Below the pieces are notes generated by a model. It did not search any database and was not told where the DNA came from. It saw only the letters and a list, made by a program, of their open reading frames with translations. Shown one piece after another: positions 30,141 through 35,000 of a DNA stretch of 35,000 nucleotides (position 1 is its first letter; every line of letters begins with the position of its first letter). The DNA is from Prorocentrum cordatum (taxonomy: Eukaryota > Sar > Dinophyceae > Prorocentrales > Prorocentraceae): the NCBI GenBank assembly GCA_963575745.1, contig CAUYUJ010013836.1, forward strand, positions 122,501 through 157,500, in the 5' to 3' direction. A program made the position numbers and the translations under genes.

Positions 30141-30565
30141 GGTCCTCTTGAGGCCATGTTTATGGCTGCGGGGGCTATCTTGTCGGAGAGGGAGGGATTC
30201 TGTGGCTCCTTCGAGCTGGCCTCCTGGGACGTTGATGGGCTCCCTTGGGCCGTCTCCAGTCTTTCTTGGGCGCTCCTCGACCCGTCTTGGGCCAGTCTGG
30301 TGGGCTTCTCGTGCCGTCTTGGGCTGGTCAGGGGAGGTTCCCGGGTGAGACTGTGAAGCTTTGAACAACAATTTCAAATAATTAGAGGGAGCGCTGATGT
30401 TTTCTCTTGAGGCCATCTTGAGGTTCCTGATGGAGGCCTCTTGGGGAGTGTAGGGAGCTCCTTGGGCTGTCCTGAGGCCGTCGTTTTTGAGGCCTCCCGT
30501 CTCAGGTGTTCTTGAGGACTCTCTGGCGTGGTGGGGCCCTTTCGGAGCCGTTTCGGAAGGCATCT
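30141..30565 (+). repeat. CTTGGGGTCC/TCTTGAGGCC-type satellite
   Basis: Words such as TCTTGGGGTCCTCTTGAGG, CTTGGGCCGTCTCCAG and CTTGGGCTGTCC belong to the same family as 8510-8770, in the same orientation. Confidence 0.6.
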
Positions 30566-30777
30566 TGCGCATGTTGGAGGCGACGGAGTGTGTAGGTGGA
30601 GGTTCCGATGACCCCAGAGAAGCGCGGACGAGTTCCTGTCCCCGCCCCCCGCGGCCCCCAGGGGACCCCCCCCCTCTGACAGGATTTTTGTACCCCAGGG
30701 GAGGGGGACACGGGCAGCGGGACGGCCAATCATCTCAAGGCCTTTTCACCCCGAGCCAAGCGGGGGTCGGCGGATTT
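30566..30777. other. GC-rich stretch, no gene seen
   Basis: Contains C-runs (CCCCCCCC near 30667). No domain recognised. Confidence 0.35.
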
Positions 30778-30985
30778 TCTGCCCCTCTCTTTCTCTCTTT
30801 CTCTGTTTCTCTCTTTCTCGCTCTCTCGCTCTCTCCCTCTCCCTCTCCTTTTCCCTCTCTCTTTGTCTATCTCTCTCTCTCTCTCTTCCTGCCTCTCTCT
30901 CTTTCTTTCTTTCTTTATTTCTCTCTCTCTCTCTATTTCTTTTTTCTTCTCTCTCTCTCTCTCTTTCTTTCGCTCGCTCACGCCC
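30778..30985. repeat. (CT)n polypyrimidine tract
   Basis: CTCTCTTT-type repeats for about 208 bp. Confidence 0.95.
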
Positions 30986-31215
30986 ACCAGCCCTCATCTT
31001 GTTTGCTACAGTCGATCCTGTCCTCACTGCACGCTCGTCAAGGCTGCCATGCCTGTGGCCATGCTAATTTTCATCCAGGCGGCTGTCATCATGTGCCCCC
31101 ATCGTGTTGCTGCCATCGCCGCGTTCATCATGACCAGTCTCCCACGCATGCAGTGTCTGCAGTGTGTACAATCGGTCACCTTTAATTACTCGCACCCTGG
31201 CCCTCGTACCCTTAC

Positions 31216-32241
31216 TCACTTGGGTCGTGATTTGTCGGTGTAACTCGCACGACAGTCTTCAGTCTGGCCACCCTCCTGCCACAGATATTCGCGACGTCGT
31301 GAAAAACAGAGCAATGTGAACAGATCATGGCCAGAGCTCCCGATCTCATGTCGAGACCAGATCTTTCGAGCAAGACCGATCTGTGATTGCCCAGGGGCCC
31401 GACACCGAGCGAGTAAGCACGAAAAACAAAAAGCGTCATGAACATGCGCTTGTGAAGGCCCGCATCGATTTATTGGGCTCCGACGCTGCCCGAGAAGCCT
31501 AAACTTTCGGAGGTCCGTGCGGATTCCCGGGGGCGGCGCTGCACCCCCTGGCTGTGCCGCCGGCGCCGCCCCCGGCGCGCTCCGCGCGCCAGGGAAGGGG
31601 AGGGGGCCAGCGCCAACCCAGGAGACCGCGCGGACCTCCGAAACTTTCTGATGCTCTTGCTGTTCATTGTCAACCTGCATAGTAAGGATGGGCACCCTGC
31701 CCAAGGGTACCCCTGCATCCCTGCCTCCTCGGTCCATCCTTGGCCACTCTCGTTGGTCGCGCTCGGCTCGAAAAGCTTCGAAATGGGCGTCCAAGGCCCT
31801 TGCATCCTTATCGCGCATCCTTATGATACGGGCCGACTGTACGGTCAGGAACTTTGGCTTAGCGCGCCGCTTCGCCTGTCCTGGCCCACCACGCTGCGGC
31901 GCGGGACGCTGTCCACTCCCCGGCCCCCCCAGCGTCAGCGTCCCAAGCTGCTTCCAGCCTCTCGCCCCGCGAGGATGAGCGCGCTCTCCGCTCTCGGGGG
32001 GGTGCAGCGTATGGCCCGGGGCCGCCGCGGCGACACGCGGGCCAAGAGTTCCCCACCGTCTTCTTCGGGACACCCGTCGCGCCTTCTCACGACGCTCAGG
32101 GCGAGGGGGCCTGGGCAGCACCACCCGCGTGGCCGCCGCTGTCGCCGCCACCTCCGCCGGCGCCCGCATCGTCGTCGGCGTCTCTGGCCGGAGCCTTTTG
32201 GGTCCACCGCGGCCTCCGCCTCGGTCCCGCACCGCCCGCAC
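31216..32241 (-). CDS. Weak candidate coding frame, unknown product
   Basis: Minus-strand open frame of 341 codons. The most protein-like part is about 31650-31850, an Arg/Asp/Glu/Ala-rich, probably helical segment (Ile-Arg-Met-Arg-Asp-Lys-Asp-Ala-Arg-Ala-Leu-Asp). The upstream part is Arg/Pro/Gly-rich as expected from GC bias. The 133-bp inverted-repeat element at 31508-31640 lies inside it. Without that element the frame would end at a TAG overlapping the target duplication, followed about 27 bases later by AATAAA (31469-31474 on this strand). No family recognised. The plus strand is open here too. Confidence 0.3.
   Translation of the reverse strand: MRAVRDRGGGRGGPKRLRPETPTTMRAPAEVAATAAATRVVLPRPPRPERREKARRVSRRRRWGTLGPRVAAAAPGHTLHPPESGERAHPRGARGWKQLGTLTLGGPGSGQRPAPQRGGPGQAKRRAKPKFLTVQSARIIRMRDKDARALDAHFEAFRAERDQREWPRMDRGGRDAGVPLGRVPILTMQVDNEQQEHQKVSEVRAVSWVGAGPLPFPGARSAPGAAPAAQPGGAAPPPGIRTDLRKFRLLGQRRSPINRCGPSQAHVHDAFCFSCLLARCRAPGQSQIGLARKIWSRHEIGSSGHDLFTLLCFSRRREYLWQEGGQTEDCRASYTDKSRPK
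31501..31507. repeat. Target-site duplication, left (AAACTTT)
   Basis: Exact direct repeat of 31641-31647 flanking an inverted-repeat element. Confidence 0.8.
31508..31640. mobile_element. 133-bp MITE- or introner-like element
   Basis: The terminal inverted repeats are CGGAGGTCCGTGCGG (31508-31522) and, reverse-complemented, CGGAGGTCCGCGCGG (31626-31640): 14 of 15 identical. Exact 7-bp direct repeats AAACTTT flank it. The inside is GC-rich and palindromic (GGCGCCG-type), with no coding capacity, so it must have been moved by an enzyme encoded elsewhere. Decayed relatives lie at 726-817 and 5119-5295. A MITE is the plain reading. An intron-generating introner is an alternative. Confidence 0.75.
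31641..31647. repeat. Target-site duplication, right (AAACTTT)
   Basis: Exact match to 31501-31507. Confidence 0.8.
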
Positions 32242-33053
32242 CGCCCGCAGAGCCTGCGCCGGCCATGTCCAGCGGCAGCTCGACCGGCCGGCACTCTCGC
32301 CGCGGCGGCGCTCGGCGCGGCACCGGGGGCTCCTGGACCCGACTTCGGATCGGGATGCGCGTGGGGGAGTGCCGGGAGGAGGAAGAGGACGAGCAATTAT
32401 TCACGAGAGAGAAAGAGAGGGAAGCCGCGCACGTCAGAGGTGCACTGGCAAGAGGAGCGACGCGACAACACGTACGATTGGTCGCATCTCCATGGGCAGG
32501 GAAAATTTCAATATCTCGTCATGCATACCCCACGCGCCAAGATGCCCGCAAGGTGGACAACCCGGGAGAGTGACGGCGGCAGGGAGGCAGAGAAGGGAGC
32601 GACACCCGGGGATCAGGACGAGCGGGGGGGGGATTGACGGAGACGGGGATTGGAAGGATGGTGAGATATGCTGAGTGGGAAGCGTGATGACGAGACTTGG
32701 GTGGACTGGCCAGCGAGCCGTTGACCCTGGGTCGATGAACAAAAGCGATCACTTGGTAACCGCTGATCGCGTGGCCCGTTGCTCACGATTGGACCGGCTT
32801 CCGATTGCGCGAACACTGACTGCGCACGGGGCTTAGCTTGACCACCTGATCGGAAGAACGATGGACGACGAGCCTGTGCTCGGCTGGGACACCCCCATCT
32901 TTCTGTGTACTGATGCGAGCCCCTTCCGCCCATTCTTGTTGGGAGCAGGAGAGGAGGGGGTGGGCATAATTTCATACAACACGAGTCTCCCATTGTGCGC
33001 TGCGCGCGCAGGAGGCGCAATCGGACCGCGCGGAGGCTGTTCTGATCGGCGGA
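32242..33053. other. GC-rich stretch, no gene confirmed
   Basis: Overlapping open frames on both strands with no recognised motif. Confidence 0.35.
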
Positions 33054-33177
33054 GTGAGCGGCAAGGACTCGGGAAGCCCCGCGGCGCCGGCCCCAAGGTT
33101 CCAGCACGCAGGCGGCGGCGCCGGAAGGCGGCGGGGCCATCTGCGAGCCCCTCAAGGCGCTCATAAACGACCAGCCA

Positions 33178-33846
33178 GTGAGCGCCGAGGCAAACATGTC
33201 GCAGGCACTGCTGCTGCCCATCCTGCGCCGCCTGCTCGCGCCTCAGATCACCTCGATCTCGCGTCCAGCGCGCGCTCGAGTCGTGCCGCGCAGGCGTGCG
33301 ATCGTTCAGTTCTTCTCTGCGGAACGCCCGTGCTCGGCGCGCTCCCCTCTCCAGCCGTGCTCGCGCGATCCCAGGGCCCTCCGCTCGGCCGCGATCGTGT
33401 CGGCGGGCGGCCACAGCCCGCCCGTGGTGCCTCCAAGGCCCACGCCAGGCCGGAGCCTCGCCAGCGCGGTGCCCCCGCCAGAGGCGCCGGAGCCCTGGAA
33501 CAGCTCGGGCGGTGCGGCCGGTGCCCCCGCGCCGCTCGCGGGTGGCTACCGGGAGCGGCTGCAGGCGCAGGGGCAGCAGGCGATGCAGCGCTCGGGGAGG
33601 CCAGACGCTGCGGCTGCGGCCGCGCCCGCCACCGCCCCGCCAGTCGCCCCGCCGGTCGCGCCGCCGGTGTCGCCCCTGGGCATGGTCTCGCCGCAGGCCG
33701 CTGCGTGGGGAGCCGCGCAGATGCAGCAGCTGCAGCAGATGCAGCAGCTGCAGCAGCTGCAGCGCTGGCTCGGAGCCACGGCGTCGGGGGAGCCCAAGTG
33801 GGTGCACGCGCTCGTGCCCCTGGCACACAGTGTTCTTGGAGTATAA
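33178..33846 (+). CDS. Ala/Pro/Gln-rich open frame, unknown
   Basis: 222 codons. The N-terminal part has a Leu-Leu-Leu-Pro-Ile-Leu-Arg-Arg-Leu-Leu stretch. The C-terminal half is Ala/Pro-rich (Ala-Pro-Pro-Val repeats near residues 150-165), followed by a Gln-rich run (Met-Gln-Gln-Leu-Gln-Gln, residues about 182-195) and a Trp-Leu-Gly end. The composition is the most protein-like of the frames open here, and the CAGCAG/CTGCAG repeat accounts for the Gln run. It could be one exon of a host gene. Overlapping frames on both strands are also open, so confidence is low. Confidence 0.3.
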   Translation: MSAEANMSQALLLPILRRLLAPQITSISRPARARVVPRRRAIVQFFSAERPCSARSPLQPCSRDPRALRSAAIVSAGGHSPPVVPPRPTPGRSLASAVPPPEAPEPWNSSGGAAGAPAPLAGGYRERLQAQGQQAMQRSGRPDAAAAAAPATAPPVAPPVAPPVSPLGMVSPQAAAWGAAQMQQLQQMQQLQQLQRWLGATASGEPKWVHALVPLAHSVLGV

Positions 33847-33849
33847 CAG

Positions 33850-34185
33850 ACAGTTTTTCTAGAAGGGGACGGCCAATACAAATTTGCGCAGTTCGTGTCG
33901 TTCTCGTCATCGTTGTGGATGTCGTCGTCAGACTCATTTCTGAAGAAGGGTTTTAGTGTGATCCTTGTGTGTTGTGCTCCTGTTTTTTTTCCGCAATTGA
34001 CGTGGCCCCGTCGGCTCTCACACCCTGTTTTTGCTAGGGGTGGTCTTCTTGGCCAAGGTGTGTTGTTGTGCCCCTGGGCCACGGCTCCCGCGTGATACGT
34101 CGTCACGATGCACTCAGGAATCGTCATCTATCTTGTTTGAGATCTCACTGTGCCCAGGAACCACATTCTCGCCTTCAAGGAACCG
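33850..34185. other. Unique stretch, no gene seen
   Basis: Lower GC than its surroundings. Short GTCGTC and T-rich patches. Nothing recognised. Confidence 0.35.
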
Positions 34186-34289
34186 TGCCTTCGCCTGGGC
34201 CTTCCTCATTGATCTGCCAATTGCACCCTCGCTTTGGGCTTCCTGCCGAATTACTCGGGGATCGCTTGGCACGAGCCGCCTTTTGGGGT

Positions 34290-34480
34290 CCGCCAGCCCA
34301 GCCCACCCGTCAGGGTCCGCCCACCCGACCCCGACCCGCCAGCTGCCCGTTCGTTTGCTTGGAAACGCGCCCGCCCGCTTTGCTGCCGCACCCGCCCGCC
34401 CGTCCCGTCTGTCAAGGCCCACCCACCCGACCCGCCCGTCAGGATCGGCTCGCCTTGGTCGTCCGTTAGGGCCGGCTCGG
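34290..34480. repeat. CCCGCCCG/CCCACCCGACC-type degenerate repeat
   Basis: GTCAGGGTCCGCCCACCCGACC (about 34311) and GTCAAGGCCCACCCACCCGACC (about 34411) frame two similar blocks about 100 bp apart. Confidence 0.5.
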
Positions 34481-34644
34481 TCTACCACGCTTGTGTTATC
34501 TTGTCGAGAGTTACCCAACAGAGGATCCCTTTGCACATGGGGTCGTTCACAAGTGCAGAGGGCGGGAATCGGGGGGGGGGACATGCCTGTTGAATGGCAC
34601 GTGAGCAACTAAAATCGTTCAGTCGTGCAAATGAGTTTCGTTCT

Positions 34645-34710
34645 TTCTGTAGTCTTCTTCGTCGTCTTTGCCGTCGTCGTCTTTGTCGTCGTCGTCGTCG
34701 TCGTCCTGTG
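34645..34710. repeat. (GTC)n triplet array
   Basis: GTC/TTC repeats with short interruptions. Confidence 0.8.
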
Positions 34711-34936
34711 CTCTTCCTTGCCTCCAAGGCGGGCATGCCGCTGCCCCAGCCGCTCCAGCCGCCGTCCCCTTGTGGCTTGCCGATGCCTGGGTGCAGCATG
34801 CCGCAGGCCACCTCCCCGTCCCCAACCCTCTTGGTCGACGCGGAGACATCACCACGTGCGTTTTCGTGCCGTTTTGGCTTTGGGACCGTCACGGATCGAA
34901 CAATGATGGTGTCGAGGGCTTTGGTGTTGCTGTGTT

Positions 34937-34950
34937 GCACGACGTCGTGC
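34937..34950. other. 14-bp perfect palindrome
   Basis: GCACGACGTCGTGC, followed at 34955 by the related TGCACGACGTCGGACGTCGG. The role is unknown. Confidence 0.5.
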
Positions 34951-35000
34951 TTTTGCACGACGTCGGACGTCGGGGTCCTTTCCTCCTACGTCTCCTCCTT

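Noticed and set aside
31651-32637. 328-codon plus-strand open frame
   Set aside because: Arg/Pro/Ser-rich with no motif. The antisense frame has a more plausible helical segment, though neither is proven.
32833-33828. 331-codon minus-strand open frame
   Set aside because: Very Arg-rich and antisense to a more natural Ala/Pro/Gln-rich frame. Looks like a GC-bias shadow.

Overview
This looks like nuclear DNA of a dinoflagellate (Symbiodiniaceae, Polarella or Prorocentrum grade). The sequence is GC-rich, packed with micro- and minisatellites, and has no bacterial-style gene spacing. The retroelement proteins read like the copia-type and LINE-type polyproteins of dinoflagellate genomes. That assignment rests on recognising protein families by eye, with no database search. 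I see no intact conventional host gene, rRNA, tRNA or CRISPR array.

Layout. 1-12786 is almost entirely repeats: (GGA)n at 1-330; a TATG-type tetranucleotide block at 1431-2190; an exact 73-bp tandem satellite at 2319-2722; several old satellites at 3150-4136, 4147-4720, 5547-5850 and 6137-6930; palindrome-rich DNA at 7777-8095; a dispersed CTTGGGGCC-type family; and triplet arrays at 9275-9460, 11060-11335 and 11631-12320.

12787-22430 is the main feature: one 9634-bp Ty1/copia-type LTR retrotransposon with both ends preserved. It has a 5-bp target duplication (TCGCC), LTRs of 103 and 102 bp that begin TGT and end ACA, and an initiator-tRNA-Met-like primer site. The order is Gag with a zinc knuckle, a long central region, integrase, reverse transcriptase and RNase H. 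All parts are broken by frameshifts and stops. The central region is about 4.3 kb between the Gag zinc knuckle and integrase, and it is not expected in a standard copia element. It carries an ExoX-C-terminus-like segment, a Cys-rich zinc-ribbon-like segment, a segment resembling the RapZ C-terminal domain, a proline-rich linker and unrecognised sequence. No aspartic protease motif was found.

22431-27190 is repeats and ambiguous open frames. About 27235-29380 on the minus strand is the 3' part of a LINE-like element: a CCHC-type zinc motif, an RNase HI domain and a Cys-rich tail, broken by one TGA and one frameshift and bracketed by (GGA)n arrays. 29384-30140 is a compound triplet block ending in a decayed ANN-periodic tract. 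30140-35000 is more satellite, a CT tract, a weak minus-strand reading frame, a 133-bp inverted-repeat element with a perfect 7-bp target duplication (31501-31647), and an Ala/Pro/Gln-rich open frame at 33178-33846.

The retrotransposon parts once worked together: Gag packaged the RNA, RT and RNase H copied it from the tRNA primer, and integrase inserted it. The two LTRs now differ at 8 of about 102 sites plus one indel, so this copy is not recent.
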